A stretch of DNA of 64,000 nucleotides from Monoglobus pectinilyticus (GTDB taxonomy: Bacteria; Bacillota; Clostridia; Monoglobales; Monoglobaceae), in the NCBI RefSeq assembly GCF_002874775.1, contig NZ_CP020991.1, positions 372,001 to 436,000 on the forward strand. The letters run 5' to 3'. Of the stretch, positions 24,372 through 33,681 are shown piece by piece (the first letter of the stretch is position 1; each line of letters starts with the position of its first letter). The notes beneath the pieces are model-generated. The model did no database searches, was not told the origin of the DNA, and saw only the letters and a list, made by a program, of their open reading frames with translations. The position numbers and the translations under genes are program-made.

Positions 24372-24502
24372 AATAATTTAAAAATTTGCATAAAAAATGC
24401 GAAGTACAAAAGTACACCGCAATATCCATAAAATATTTATCTGTAATAATCGGATACCCTTTTGCTTTTCGCTAAGGGGAGAAGCGGCACTTCTGCTTTA
24501 CT
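24372..24502 (-). ncRNA. L20-type leader with attenuator upstream of infC
   Basis: The transcript from the promoter at 24508-24536 begins with a hairpin rich in G and C (minus strand AAGTGCCGCTTCTCCCC) of the kind found in Firmicute infC-rpmI-rplT leaders. It ends with stem GCGGTGTAC / GTACTTCGC (24399-24420) followed by ATTTTTT, a transcription terminator. Premature termination when L20 is in excess is the known mechanism for this class. The leader lies directly before the infC ribosome site. Confidence 0.75.
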
Positions 24503-24507
24503 AAAAA

Positions 24508-24536
24508 ATACTACCACATTATTTTTAATATGTCAA
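24508..24536 (-). promoter_or_regulatory. Promoter of the infC operon
   Basis: On the minus strand TTGACA (24531-24536), 17 bases, TAGTAT (24508-24513). Confidence 0.8.
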
Positions 24537-24613
24537 GCATTTTTTCAAAAATTATTATATTTATTTATTTTTACTAATATTTATACTAAAGCAATCAACC
24601 TATTAAAAAATTC

Positions 24614-24642
24614 TTGTATTATTTTACCAATTATGCTATAAT
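24614..24642 (+). promoter_or_regulatory. Promoter of the DHHW surface protein gene
   Basis: TTGTAT (24614-24619), 17 bases, TATAAT (24637-24642), 32 bases before the start codon. Confidence 0.65.
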
Positions 24643-24674
24643 AATGTCGTATTTAATATGCTGGAGGGTTCAGT

Positions 24675-26204
24675 ATGAAAAACGCCATTTTATATTATAA
24701 TTCTATAAAAAATAAATTTATCTTTAGAAAAATTATTGAGTCTAATATACAACGCTTACTTAAATCAACATTATATAAGATTTGTATTCTTATTTTACCT
24801 ATATTTTTATCACTTGTCAACCCCGCGTTTGCTGAAACAACAACCAGCGATATTATTCTTTATCTAAATGGGAACATATTTTATTCATCATGTCCTATAA
24901 TAGTAGAAAACGGAACTGCTCTTGCACCTTTCAGAGAAATAGCCGATACCTTTGGCGCATCCACTAGCTGGGATTCTTCATCTGAAACCATAACCTCAAC
25001 TTTAAATGAAGTTACAGTTCAATTTAAACTTGGAAGCAATGTAATGATAAAATATGGCAAACCGGTAGAAATGGGATCCGAAACATGTTATTATGGCAAT
25101 ACAGCTATGGTTCCTGTCAAAGCTATAGGCGACGCTTTTGGTTATCCGGTTACATGGGACGAGTGTAACAGAGTGATTTTCCTGGGAGATGTTGTAAATA
25201 TAAATAATAATCCCATGAACAATATAAAAATAACTAATGAATTTAGATATAATGATTATATCGGCGAATACAGCGGCGTAAGTATATTTTCAAATGGAAA
25301 TGAAAACTTTGGTATGGAATTGCTGGGTATAAATGATTATTGGGGAAGTTCCTATGCTGAAACAATAGCAAAAATTGCTGATTGTGTTCCATATGCAAAT
25401 GTGTATAATATAATTGTTCCTACTGCTCAGGAATTTTACGCGTCTAACAGCAAGAAGACCAATCAGACAGCAGCAATATCAGACGTATATGAACACATAA
25501 TACAATACAACAAAAAGAATCTGAAACCAATAAACATTGTCCAAACATTATACGACCATGCTGCTGAAAAAATATACTTCTGCACAGACCATCACTGGAC
25601 GCAAAGAGGAGCCTATTATGCTTATCAAAAATATGCTCTAGAAAATAAGTCAATTCCAGAAATTGATCCTTTAAACACTTTTGAAGTTCAGAACATATAC
25701 GGTTACTATGGTTCACTATGTTCTTTCACTTCAGGAACATATGGAAATCAACTGCTCGCTCAAAATCCTGACATGCTTCAGTTGTTTTCTCCCAAATCGT
25801 CCAGTGAGGGCGCCGCTTACCGTGATCCGTTTATGCGTTCATATATACAAAGTATAAAAGTGATTTACCCTCCTGCCAAAAGCTACAGCTGCTTTATCGA
25901 AGGCGATTATCCTCTTGAGGTATTTAAAACAAACGTAAACAACGGAAAAAAGATTTGTATAATAAAAGATTCGTTTGGAGACGCATTCGCAACCTGGGCT
26001 GTAAATAACTATGAAGAAGTATATGTTATTGATTACAGAATGTTTAATGGAGGAACCTACGGAGACTATGGAAGCGGCAAAAATGATTTTAAAATAAGTG
26101 ACTTCTATAATTTTGTCAAGTTTGACGACTTAGTTATAATAAGCTATCCAGTAACAGTTTCAACCGGTTCATCTGTTCAGCTTCTAACAAAAATGGTAAA
26201 TTAA
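24675..26204 (+). CDS. Exported protein: copper-amine-oxidase-N-like domain plus DHHW (SGNH/AlgX-like) domain
   Basis: A 509-residue surface protein. An unusually long N-terminus precedes the hydrophobic LYKICILILPIFLSLVNPAFAE (about residues 33-54), which reads as a signal peptide or anchor. Residues 60-175 form a copper-amine-oxidase N-terminal-like module (LYLNGN, VENGTALAPFREIADTFG, WDSSSETIT, MVPVKAIGDAFGYPVTWDE), a cell-wall or stalk domain in Clostridia despite its name. Residues 190-505 fit the DHHW family: TDHHWTQRGAYYAY (Asp305, His306, His307) and KDSFGDAF (Ser433) supply an SGNH-type Ser-His-Asp set, as in AlgX-like polysaccharide O-acetyltransferases. Probable role: acetyl transfer or removal on a wall or capsular glycan. 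GGAGG is about 8 bases before the ATG. Confidence 0.82.
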   Translation: MKNAILYYNSIKNKFIFRKIIESNIQRLLKSTLYKICILILPIFLSLVNPAFAETTTSDIILYLNGNIFYSSCPIIVENGTALAPFREIADTFGASTSWDSSSETITSTLNEVTVQFKLGSNVMIKYGKPVEMGSETCYYGNTAMVPVKAIGDAFGYPVTWDECNRVIFLGDVVNINNNPMNNIKITNEFRYNDYIGEYSGVSIFSNGNENFGMELLGINDYWGSSYAETIAKIADCVPYANVYNIIVPTAQEFYASNSKKTNQTAAISDVYEHIIQYNKKNLKPINIVQTLYDHAAEKIYFCTDHHWTQRGAYYAYQKYALENKSIPEIDPLNTFEVQNIYGYYGSLCSFTSGTYGNQLLAQNPDMLQLFSPKSSSEGAAYRDPFMRSYIQSIKVIYPPAKSYSCFIEGDYPLEVFKTNVNNGKKICIIKDSFGDAFATWAVNNYEEVYVIDYRMFNGGTYGDYGSGKNDFKISDFYNFVKFDDLVIISYPVTVSTGSSVQLLTKMVN

Positions 26205-26227
26205 ATATATAAGATTGGAGAATAAAA

Positions 26228-26887
26228 ATGGTTCATATAGGTAACGACTGGGACGATCTTCTGAGTGAAGAGATTCAAAAAGAATACTACTTAAAATTGA
26301 GGGCCTTTCTTGCAAAAGAGTATAAAACAGCTACTATATATCCTGATATGTACGATATTTTTAATGCGTTAAAATTAACGCCGTATAATGATGTAAAAGT
26401 TGTTATTATAGGTCAAGACCCTTATCACGGACAAGGACAGGCACACGGTCTGTGTTTTTCAGTTCTGCCGGGTGTAACACCTCCTCCATCACTGGTAAAT
26501 ATATATAAAGAAATTCAGTCGGAATATGGAACAGAACCACCTAAAAACGGTGATTTAACTCGGTGGGCTAAACAAGGGGTATTGTTGTTGAATACAGTTT
26601 TGACAGTAAGGGCTGGTATGGCTAATTCCCACCGCGGAATGGGTTGGGAAATATTTACTGATAAAATTATTCAGCTTTTAAATAAACGCGAAAAACCTAT
26701 AGTGTTTATTTTATGGGGAGGAAACGCAAAAAGAAAACAAAGTCTTATTACAAATCCTAACCATTTAGTGCTCACTGCAGCCCATCCAAGCCCACTTTCA
26801 GCTTACAATGGATTTTTCGGCTGCGGACATTTCAGGAAATGTAATGATTTTTTAATATCCACAAATCAGGAACCAATTGAATGGTGA
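26228..26887 (+). CDS. ung: Uracil-DNA glycosylase (family 1)
   Basis: Excises uracil from DNA as the first step of base-excision repair. 219 residues. The catalytic motif GQDPYHGQGQAHGLCFSV contains the Asp that activates water; PPPSLVNIYKEI follows, and the C-terminal HPSPLSAYNGFFGC holds the catalytic His and the intercalating loop. TTGGAG lies about 9 bases before the ATG, and the gene follows the DHHW gene by 23 bases, so it may be co-transcribed with it. Confidence 0.97.
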   Translation: MVHIGNDWDDLLSEEIQKEYYLKLRAFLAKEYKTATIYPDMYDIFNALKLTPYNDVKVVIIGQDPYHGQGQAHGLCFSVLPGVTPPPSLVNIYKEIQSEYGTEPPKNGDLTRWAKQGVLLLNTVLTVRAGMANSHRGMGWEIFTDKIIQLLNKREKPIVFILWGGNAKRKQSLITNPNHLVLTAAHPSPLSAYNGFFGCGHFRKCNDFLISTNQEPIEW

Positions 26888-26936
26888 TTATAATAACTAA
26901 CAAGAATAAAATTTACAGTTATTTCATAAATTCTCA

Positions 26937-26965
26937 TTGTAAACTTTAAAAATGTATGTTAAAAT
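26937..26965 (+). promoter_or_regulatory. Possible promoter of the lipoprotein gene
   Basis: TTGTAA (26937-26942), 17 bases, TAAAAT (26960-26965), 29 bases before the start codon. Confidence 0.55.
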
Positions 26966-26994
26966 ATTTTTAAATATAAAAATGAGGTGTTTTT

Positions 26995-27486
26995 ATGAAT
27001 TTTAAAACTGGTATAAAATTAGCATCTATAACTATGGCAGCAGTGATAGGCACAGTTTCATTAACTGCATGTTCAATTCCAGGGTTTAAGTCTTCACCAA
27101 CTCCGTCGCCTGCTTCTGCTCAAACAACTGCGGAACAAGCAACAAAGACCCCTGAAGAAGAAATTGTAGGCGAATGGAAAATTGAATCTATACTTGATAA
27201 GAGTGGTAATACCGTTTCGTTGTCAGACGTTGATTTAACCGGAACCCCCTTGGAGGAAATGTCCGGAGTGATAGGTATGGTATTAAAAACCGGAGTTACT
27301 TTAAACTTTAAAGCTGATAAAACAGTATCTTTTTCAGTTTTAAGCGGCAATTATGAAATAAACGACAATAAGCTTACGCTTTCAGTTCCGCAAGTTTCAA
27401 AATCAATTGAATTATCTTATTCTATTGATAATAATAACATGAAAGTTAAAATAGATTCTTATTCTATTAACCTTAAAAGACAATAA
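26995..27486 (+). CDS. Lipoprotein with lipocalin-like domain
   Basis: A 163-residue exported lipoprotein. The signal peptide MNFKTGIKLASITMAAVIGTVSLTAC ends with a lipobox LTAC (Cys26), followed by a Ser/Thr/Pro-rich linker (about residues 30-50). The mature domain from EEIVGEWKIESI resembles the small lipocalin-like beta barrels of clostridial lipoproteins (GxW motif, then LNFKADKTVSFSVLSGNYEI). Function unknown. GAGGTG precedes the ATG by about 7 bases. Two tandem stem-loops follow. Confidence 0.82.
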   Translation: MNFKTGIKLASITMAAVIGTVSLTACSIPGFKSSPTPSPASAQTTAEQATKTPEEEIVGEWKIESILDKSGNTVSLSDVDLTGTPLEEMSGVIGMVLKTGVTLNFKADKTVSFSVLSGNYEINDNKLTLSVPQVSKSIELSYSIDNNNMKVKIDSYSINLKRQ

Positions 27487-27489
27487 TAC

Positions 27490-27529
27490 AAAATGGATAT
27501 CCGAGTTTCAACACTCGGATATCCATTTT
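27490..27529. terminator. Perfect 17-bp stem-loop after the lipoprotein gene
   Basis: AAAATGGATATCCGAGT (27490-27506) and its exact reverse complement (27513-27529) around TTCAAC. The A-run and T-run at its ends allow termination from both sides. Confidence 0.75.
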
Positions 27530-27538
27530 GACTACCTG

Positions 27539-27567
27539 AGCTATTTACATCTGTAAATAGCTTTTTT
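27539..27567 (+). terminator. Second, tandem terminator
   Basis: AGCTATTTAC / GTAAATAGCT around a short loop, followed by TTTTTT. It lies 10 bases after the 17-bp stem-loop and 30 bases from the convergent metal-permease stop. Confidence 0.8.
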
Positions 27568-27597
27568 GTGATAAATGTATAGTTCAATATTTTGTTT

Positions 27598-28416
27598 TTA
27601 ATTCAACCTAAGCTTTCCTAAAATCGAAAATAATATGAAAATTCCAATATTTATAACAACTACTGTCGCACCGGTAGGTGTAGAGAAAAAATAAGAAATT
27701 ATAAGTCCTAAAAGAAAACAAATAATTGAAATTACTGCTGAAACTATAACAACAGTTTTAAAATGCTTACATACTCTCATAGAAGTTAAAGCCGGGAAAA
27801 TGATAAGACTAGAAATAAGCAGTGCTCCCATCATTCTCATTCCTAGAACTATGGTTATCGCCGTCAAAATAGCAATCAGCATATTATATACATTTGCCCT
27901 GATACCTGTTGCATTTGAAAATGTTTCATCAAAGGTAACAGCAAAAATCTTATTATAAAACAGAACAAACAGTACTATTACAACTGCTGACAAAACAACA
28001 CTTAACAGAACGTCATTTAAGGTCATAGCCAATATACTGCCGAAAAGATAGCTGTTTATATCAGTATTCATACCCGTTGTCATAGATGCCACAAGTATTC
28101 CGAATGCAAGTGCACCCGTAGAAATTATAGCTATTGCGCTGTCACCTTTAATACTGCTGTTTTCGCTTAACCGAAGAAGCAAAAATGCGGCAATAATAAC
28201 TACAGGAATAGTAAATTCCATAGGCGCCCAATTAAATGCTGTGGCTACTGCAATAGCCCCGAATCCCACATGGCTTAGTCCATCACCAATCATTGAATAT
28301 CTTTTCAAAACTAAACTAACTCCCAGAAGAGATGCGCATAAAGACACCAAAACTCCTACTATAAGAGCTCTTAATATAAATGAATAAGAAAACATAATAT
28401 GTAATGTTTCAATCAT
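27598..28416 (-). CDS. Metal-ion ABC transporter permease (ZnuB/MntB type)
   Basis: Membrane subunit of an ABC-3 family importer for zinc or manganese. About 272 residues, eight or so membrane segments, and the family region LGVSLVLKRYSMIGDGLSHVGFGAIAVA near residues 30-60, followed by LRLSENSSIKGDSAIAIISTGALAFGILVAS. The ATG at 28416 has GGAGG 7 bases upstream; a further ATG at 28440 lies before that site. It overlaps the ATPase gene end by 8 bases. No solute-binding protein gene is adjacent, so the binding partner must be elsewhere. Whether it takes zinc or manganese cannot be told. Confidence 0.92.
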   Translation of the reverse strand: MIETLHIMFSYSFILRALIVGVLVSLCASLLGVSLVLKRYSMIGDGLSHVGFGAIAVATAFNWAPMEFTIPVVIIAAFLLLRLSENSSIKGDSAIAIISTGALAFGILVASMTTGMNTDINSYLFGSILAMTLNDVLLSVVLSAVVIVLFVLFYNKIFAVTFDETFSNATGIRANVYNMLIAILTAITIVLGMRMMGALLISSLIIFPALTSMRVCKHFKTVVIVSAVISIICFLLGLIISYFFSTPTGATVVVINIGIFILFSILGKLRLN

Positions 28417-29119
28417 GTTTATGACCTCCAACAAACTCAATTCCTATTTTAGACCGTGAGTATTCTTTGGACGGTCCGTCAAACATCACACTTCCGTCTT
28501 CCAAATGTAAAATTCGGTTTGAATATTTAACTGCACAATGGATATCATGGGATACCATTACAATAGTTATACCATTTCTGTGCATTTCGTTTATTATATT
28601 AAAAAACTCAGTTGTAACAACCGGATCCAAGCCGGTTACAGGCTCGTCCAAAAACAATATTTTTCTTGTAGCACACATAGCGCGTGCAAGCAAAACTCTC
28701 TGCTGCTGTCCACCGCTTAGTTCACGAAAACATTTAGACTTTATATTGGCAATGCCCAACAGTTCCATTTTTTCCAAGGCAAGCTTTTTATCAGATAATG
28801 AATAAAAAGGTTTAAAAACTCCTCCTTTTAAACATCCTGACAAAACCACTTCATTAACAGAAGCAGGAAAATCTTTCTGAACCGGCGTCTGCTGAGCCAA
28901 ATAACCAATATCAGACTGCACAAGCCCGTCACCGTATTCTACACTGCCGCTTTCTGTTGATTTTAGATGCAGTAAGGCCTTCAAAAGTGTACTTTTTCCG
29001 CTACCGTTACGACCTATTATACTATAGTAGTCACCTTTATTTATTTCAAAAGATATATTATTTGCTACTATAAGTCCATCATAACTCAAACTCACATTTT
29101 TACACTTAATTAATGACAC
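28409..29119 (-). CDS. Metal-ion ABC transporter ATP-binding protein (ZnuC type)
   Basis: Energy subunit for the adjacent permease. About 236 residues: Walker A GRNGSGKSTLLKAL, Q-loop YLAQQTPVQKDFP, signature LSGGQQQRVLLARA, Walker B ILFLDEPVTGLD and switch MVSHD. The start is GTG at 29119, with GGGAG 8 bases upstream; a TTG five codons earlier lies within that ribosome site. It ends over the permease start. Confidence 0.94.
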   Translation of the reverse strand: MSLIKCKNVSLSYDGLIVANNISFEINKGDYYSIIGRNGSGKSTLLKALLHLKSTESGSVEYGDGLVQSDIGYLAQQTPVQKDFPASVNEVVLSGCLKGGVFKPFYSLSDKKLALEKMELLGIANIKSKCFRELSGGQQQRVLLARAMCATRKILFLDEPVTGLDPVVTTEFFNIINEMHRNGITIVMVSHDIHCAVKYSNRILHLEDGSVMFDGPSKEYSRSKIGIEFVGGHKHD

Positions 29120-29175
29120 AAAATCAACTCCCAATACAAATTTTGTTAAGTCATTTTTCTCTTAAATAAATTTAA

Positions 29176-29240
29176 AGATTAGCGAAACAAATTTACACGC
29201 TGAACAGATTGTGTTCTGAAGTATATTTGTCCGCTAATCT
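29176..29240 (-). terminator. Long imperfect stem-loop after clpX
   Basis: AGATTAGCG (29176-29184) pairs with CGCTAATCT (29232-29240), and the inner ACAAAT / ATTTGT extends it. On the minus strand a T-rich tail (TTTAAATTTATTT) follows. It lies 13 bases after the clpX stop and 57 bases before the ZnuC-type gene, so it may also lie in that gene's leader. Confidence 0.55.
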
Positions 29241-29253
29241 AAATTTTATATTA

Positions 29254-30528
29254 CTATGCAGTTTTAGGTCTCTTTTTTGAACTTTTTTGTTCAGTAATAA
29301 TTTTAGGAGAACCCTTTTTCAAAACACTGTCACGTGTTATAATAACCTTTTTAGCGTCAGGCATTGAAGGAATCTCATACATTATATCCAGCATAATATC
29401 CTCAACAATCGTCCTTAGACCTCTGGCTCCAGTCTCACGCTCAACTGCTCTCTTAGCTATTTCCTCAACTGCGTCATCCTCAAAGTCAAGTTCAACGCCG
29501 TCCATTTTCATCAAAGTCTTATACTGTTTCAAAAGCGCATTCTTCGGCTCACTGAAAATCTGCTTCAAAGCTTCAAGATTTAAAGTATCAAGAGTTGTAA
29601 TTATCGGCAGTCTGCCGATAAGCTCCGGTATTAGTCCATATTTAACTAAATCCTCCGGGGCTATCTCCTTTAGAATATCTCCGCGGTTACGCTCTTTTTT
29701 GCTTTCAACTTTGGCGCCAAAGCCAAGAGTTTTATCAGATACGCGAGCTTCGATTATTTTCTCCAGCCCTTCAAATGCTCCTCCGCAAATAAACAATATA
29801 TTTGTAGTATCTATCTGAATAAAGTCCTGATGCGGATGCTTTCTTCCTCCATTAGGAGGAACATTAGCTACCGTTCCCTCAAGTATTTTAAGCAAGGTCT
29901 GCTGTACGCCCTCGCCGCTAACATCCCTGGTTATAGAAGGATTTTCAGATTTTCTGGAAATCTTATCAACTTCATCAATATATACTATACCTTTCTCAGC
30001 AAGAGCGATGTCATAATCTGCTTCCTGAATCAGCTTAAGCAAAATGTTTTCAACATCTTCTCCAACATAGCCAGCTTCTGTAAGTGAAGTGGCGTCAGCA
30101 ATTACAAATGGCACATTTAAACGTTTTGCCATAGTTTGAGCAAGGAAAGTTTTTCCCGAGCCTGTTGGTCCTATCATTAAAATATTGCTTTTCTGAAGAT
30201 CAACATCTCCGCTGTCTGAATCGGTGCCAATTCTTTTATAATGGTTATATATAGCAACTGATAAAGCTTTTTTTGCTTCATCCTGACCTATAATATAATC
30301 ATTTAAAAATTCATGAAGTTCTTTTGGTTTTGGTAATTCTTCCAAACTTTCAATCTTTTTATTGTTTTCATTTTCCGTCTCAACGTCCATTTCCATTATA
30401 TCAATGCAAAGGTCAACGCATTCGTTGCAAATATTTGCAGCCGGCCCTTGAATCAATTTTTTAACCTGACTGCGGCTTTTGCCGCAAAATGAACACCTTT
30501 CCTGGTTGTCGGTGCTGCTTTCAGACAT
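29254..30528 (-). CDS. clpX: ATP-dependent Clp protease ATP-binding subunit ClpX
   Basis: AAA+ unfoldase that feeds proteins to ClpP. About 424 residues. The N-terminal zinc domain [18 protein letters not shown]...CNECVDLC is followed by Walker [16 protein letters not shown], pore loop GYVGEDVE, Walker [11 protein letters not shown], and an IGF-equivalent loop KTLGFGA for ClpP docking. The ATG at 30528 has GGAGG 7 bases upstream; a TTG two codons earlier is closer to that site. Last gene of tig-clpP-clpX. Confidence 0.97.
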   Translation of the reverse strand: MSESSTDNQERCSFCGKSRSQVKKLIQGPAANICNECVDLCIDIMEMDVETENENNKKIESLEELPKPKELHEFLNDYIIGQDEAKKALSVAIYNHYKRIGTDSDSGDVDLQKSNILMIGPTGSGKTFLAQTMAKRLNVPFVIADATSLTEAGYVGEDVENILLKLIQEADYDIALAEKGIVYIDEVDKISRKSENPSITRDVSGEGVQQTLLKILEGTVANVPPNGGRKHPHQDFIQIDTTNILFICGGAFEGLEKIIEARVSDKTLGFGAKVESKKERNRGDILKEIAPEDLVKYGLIPELIGRLPIITTLDTLNLEALKQIFSEPKNALLKQYKTLMKMDGVELDFEDDAVEEIAKRAVERETGARGLRTIVEDIMLDIMYEIPSMPDAKKVIITRDSVLKKGSPKIITEQKSSKKRPKTA

Positions 30529-30551
30529 ACACAATCCTCCAATAATAAAAT

Positions 30552-31157
30552 TTAACGTTTAGTAACTATATTGTCAATAAGTCCGTATTTTAATGCTTCT
30601 TCAGCATCCATAAAATTATCTCTTTCTGTGTCTTGCTTAACAATATCAATCGGCTGACCGGTATTCTCACTTAAAATCTTATTCAAGTTTTCTTTTATTT
30701 TGAGCATTCTCTCAACATGAATCTTCATGTCTGTCGTTTGGCCCTGAACACCGCCGAGAGGTTGATGTATCATAATCTCACTGTTAGGAAGTGCAAATCT
30801 TTTTCCTTTTGCACCCGATGAAAGCAGGAATGCTCCCATTGATGCAGCCATTCCAACACAGATAGTAGAAACATCCGCTTTTGTATACTGCATAGTATCA
30901 TAAATTGCCATACCTGCTGTCACAGAACCACCGGGGCTGTTAATATAAAGATTAATATCCTTATCTGGATCTTCGCTATCTAAAAACAGAAGCTGGGCAA
31001 CAACTAAACTTGCTGTAGCGTCATTAACTTCATCTGACAAAAAAATTATTCTATCTTTAAGCAATCTGGAAAAAATATCATAAGACCGCTCACCATGACC
31101 TGTTTGTTCAACTACGTATGGAACTAAACTGCTGTTTCTAATAATTTTACTATCCAT
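30552..31157 (-). CDS. clpP: ATP-dependent Clp protease proteolytic subunit ClpP
   Basis: Barrel-forming serine protease of 201 residues, normal for the family. Catalytic Ser is in [15 protein letters not shown], His in [13 protein letters not shown], and the third residue Asp in [35 protein letters not shown] is the oxyanion-hole segment. GGAGG is 6-7 bases before the ATG. Lies between tig and clpX. Confidence 0.98.
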   Translation of the reverse strand: MDSKIIRNSSLVPYVVEQTGHGERSYDIFSRLLKDRIIFLSDEVNDATASLVVAQLLFLDSEDPDKDINLYINSPGGSVTAGMAIYDTMQYTKADVSTICVGMAASMGAFLLSSGAKGKRFALPNSEIMIHQPLGGVQGQTTDMKIHVERMLKIKENLNKILSENTGQPIDIVKQDTERDNFMDAEEALKYGLIDNIVTKR

Positions 31158-31263
31158 ATGATTACCTCCAATAAAAAAAATATGTTAATAATTAATGATA
31201 CAATAAGGCTGATTTGAAAATAATCCAAATCAACCTTAATTCTATGTTATTTAATATAGAGTA

Positions 31264-32544
31264 TTACTCAAAATCAGCGCTCTCAACCAAAAGATTAATT
31301 GCTTTTTCTGCCTTTATTCTAGCTTTAACGTCATCTTCTTTTATATATTTCTTAATGTCGTCAATCTTCATGCCGTTTTCTTCACTAATCTTTTGATATT
31401 CGTTTTCAACGTCTTCATCTGTAGGTTCTATTTTTTCAACTTCAGAAACCTTTTCAAGAACCAGCGTAGTCTTAACACGCTTTTCAGCCTCAGGCTTATA
31501 CTGCTCGCGGATTGTATCCATAGTCTGACCTGTATACTGCATATAAGTATTTAAGTCGATTCCCTGATAACGCATCTGCATATCCATATCGCGAATCATA
31601 CTGTCAATTTGCGAGTCAATCATCTCATCAGGAATATCAATTTCTGTGTTTGCACACACAGCGTCTATAACATTCTGTTCAGTCTCATGCTTTGCTTTAT
31701 CTTCATTAGCCTTTTCAAGCTTTGCCTTTATATCAGCCTTATATTCGTCAAGAGTATCAAATTCACTGACATCCATTGCAAAATCGTCATCTGCTTCAGG
31801 AAGTTCTTTAACCTTTAAAGAGTTGATTTTAACTTTAAACACAGCGTCTTTTCCAGCTAAATCCTCAGCATGATACTCGTCAGGGAACGTCACTTTAACT
31901 TCAACATCATCTCCAACATTCTTACCTAGCAATTGATCCTCAAATCCGGGAATGAACTGACCAGATCCAATTGTCAAATCAAAGTTTTCACCCTTACCGC
32001 CCTCAAATGCAACGTCATCAACAAAGCCCTCAAAATTAATGTTAGCAATATCATCAGCCTGAACAGCTCTGTCTTCCACAGGAACCAGTCTTGAATTTCT
32101 TTCTCTTAACTTTTCTATTTCTTCATTAACATTTTCATCAGTTGTTTCATAAACAGCTTTCTCAGCTTTTACACCCTTATATTCGCCGAGCTCAAATTCA
32201 GGTTTAACTACAACCTTAGCTGTAAAGATAATTTCTTTGTCCGGCTCAATCTTTTCACTCTTTAAATCAACTTCAGGCTGAGCTACCGGAGAAATTCCGT
32301 TTTCTTCCACCGCTTTATCATATGCGTCTGGAAGAACAAAGTTAATAGCATCTTCATAAAAAACTTCTTTTCCATAGGCTTTTTCGATGATAATCCTAGG
32401 TGCTTTTCCTTTTCTGAATCCAGGCATGTTAATCTTCTTAACATTTTTCTTATAAGCCTTTTGAACCGCTTTTTCAAATTCCTCAGGTGAAACTGAGAAT
32501 TCAAAACTAACAATATTCTTATCCGTTTTTTCTACATTACCCAT
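31264..32544 (-). CDS. tig: Trigger factor
   Basis: Ribosome-bound chaperone with prolyl isomerase activity. 426 residues in the standard order: ribosome-binding N-terminal domain (the tip GFRKGKAPRIIIEK is the signature loop), a FKBP-type PPIase domain near residues 155-240 (DDIANINFEGFVDDVAFEGG), and a helical C-terminal chaperone domain. It leads the tig-clpP-clpX cluster, with a promoter about 46 bases upstream. Confidence 0.97.
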   Translation of the reverse strand: MGNVEKTDKNIVSFEFSVSPEEFEKAVQKAYKKNVKKINMPGFRKGKAPRIIIEKAYGKEVFYEDAINFVLPDAYDKAVEENGISPVAQPEVDLKSEKIEPDKEIIFTAKVVVKPEFELGEYKGVKAEKAVYETTDENVNEEIEKLRERNSRLVPVEDRAVQADDIANINFEGFVDDVAFEGGKGENFDLTIGSGQFIPGFEDQLLGKNVGDDVEVKVTFPDEYHAEDLAGKDAVFKVKINSLKVKELPEADDDFAMDVSEFDTLDEYKADIKAKLEKANEDKAKHETEQNVIDAVCANTEIDIPDEMIDSQIDSMIRDMDMQMRYQGIDLNTYMQYTGQTMDTIREQYKPEAEKRVKTTLVLEKVSEVEKIEPTDEDVENEYQKISEENGMKIDDIKKYIKEDDVKARIKAEKAINLLVESADFE

Positions 32545-32589
32545 AAAAAATACCTCACTATGTTAAATTTCTGTCTAACGCATTTAATG

Positions 32590-32618
32590 ATTATAACATA
32601 TAAGAATTGAATAGACAA
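32590..32618 (-). promoter_or_regulatory. Promoter of tig-clpP-clpX
   Basis: On the minus strand TTGTCT (32613-32618), 17 bases, TATAAT (32590-32595). Confidence 0.75.
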
Positions 32619-32657
32619 GTACTTTCAAAAAAAATTATATGTTACTTTTAACAAATT

Positions 32658-33353
32658 TTACACAAGTTTTGGAATAAAATTCAAGAAATCACACGAAACT
32701 AACGATAAATTGACACCATTCACATCACCTTGTCTTGCAAATTTTTGTGCAGCAGCATGCAGATGTCCATATATACATTTTTTTACTCCATATTCTTTCA
32801 TTATATCAATAAACTCTAAATTTTGACCTCCTATTTCGACAGGAGGATAATGCATCGCAACTATAATTTCTTCAGAATTATTCCTCTTTGCGTCTTCCAA
32901 AGAGAGAATCAATCTTTGTTTCTCTCTCAAAAAAATTCTTTTATCCTCTTCACTTGAATTTTCTCCGGCTATATTCCAGCCCCTTGTACCGCATATAGCA
33001 GTTCTCCCATACATGAAAGCATTGTTATGAATAAACTTTATTGTATTAAAATCTTTTCGTTCTAAAAAATTATTTAGTTTATTCATAGTTGTCCACCAAT
33101 AATCATGATTGCCTTTCAAAATCACTTTTGTTCCATTTAAGTTATTAATATATTCAAAGTCAGCGACAGAATCGTCTAAATATGTAGCCCATGAAATATC
33201 ACCGGGCATAATGACAATATCATCGGCCCCAACAATCTTCTGCCAATTGCTCTGCATTCTTTCAACGTAATTACGCCAGCGTTCTCCAAAAACATCCATT
33301 GGCTTATCCACACTAAGCGGCAGATGCAAGTCTGAGATTGCAAAAATTGCCAT
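32658..33353 (-). CDS. Calcineurin-like metallophosphoesterase
   Basis: About 231 residues. Dimetal motifs are in order: AISDLHL (D-x-H), MPGDISWA (GD), LKGNHDYWW (GNHD), AMHYPPV (H) and YGHLHAA (GHxH). The substrate is unknown; the family includes phosphodiesterases and small phosphatases. The ATG at 33353 (MAIFAISD) has AGAGGTG about 8 bases upstream; the frame is open a further 57 codons without a ribosome site. Confidence 0.9.
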   Translation of the reverse strand: MAIFAISDLHLPLSVDKPMDVFGERWRNYVERMQSNWQKIVGADDIVIMPGDISWATYLDDSVADFEYINNLNGTKVILKGNHDYWWTTMNKLNNFLERKDFNTIKFIHNNAFMYGRTAICGTRGWNIAGENSSEEDKRIFLREKQRLILSLEDAKRNNSEEIIVAMHYPPVEIGGQNLEFIDIMKEYGVKKCIYGHLHAAAQKFARQGDVNGVNLSLVSCDFLNFIPKLV

Positions 33354-33446
33354 TTTATCACCTCTGTCACATGAATATTTTAAATTTAAGAATATAATTT
33401 TATAACCCGGAAATAATAATACTGTACAACGAAAGGAGGAATTATC

Positions 33447-33599
33447 ATGGACAATAATAAAATCGTTTGCAAGGTAAAAAACTGTGAGTATCATACAAGC
33501 GGAGATCTTTGCACAGCTTCCCAAATTGAGGTGGGTGGCGGTACAAAGTGCTGCAGCTCATGTGATACAGAATGTATAACATTTAAACCCTGCGAATAA
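33447..33599 (+). CDS. DUF1540 small cysteine-rich protein
   Basis: A 50-residue protein, too short for many gene finders. It reads KIVCKVKNCEYH...LCTASQIEVGG...CCSSCDTECITF, the DUF1540 pattern of paired cysteines (eight Cys) and likely metal binding. AAGGAGGA lies 6 bases before the ATG at 33447. Function is unknown; related proteins are common in spore-forming Clostridia. It stands alone and divergent from the phosphoesterase gene. Confidence 0.85.
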   Translation: MDNNKIVCKVKNCEYHTSGDLCTASQIEVGGGTKCCSSCDTECITFKPCE

Positions 33600-33681
33600 T
33601 TCCTATTCATTAGGTAAGGTTTTGATTAATAATATATTATTATCATAACCAAACTTCTAAATTCTATAAAAACGAATCAAC

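Noticed and set aside
24372-24502. Riboswitch or T-box instead of an L20 leader
   Set aside because: No T-box motif (TGGNACCGCG-like) is present, and the position and hairpins match the known infC-rpmI-rplT leader.
33354-33524. Longer start of the metallophosphoesterase
   Set aside because: The 57 extra codons have no ribosome site and overlap the upstream region of the divergent DUF1540 gene; the DLH motif expected near the N-terminus follows the ATG at 33353.
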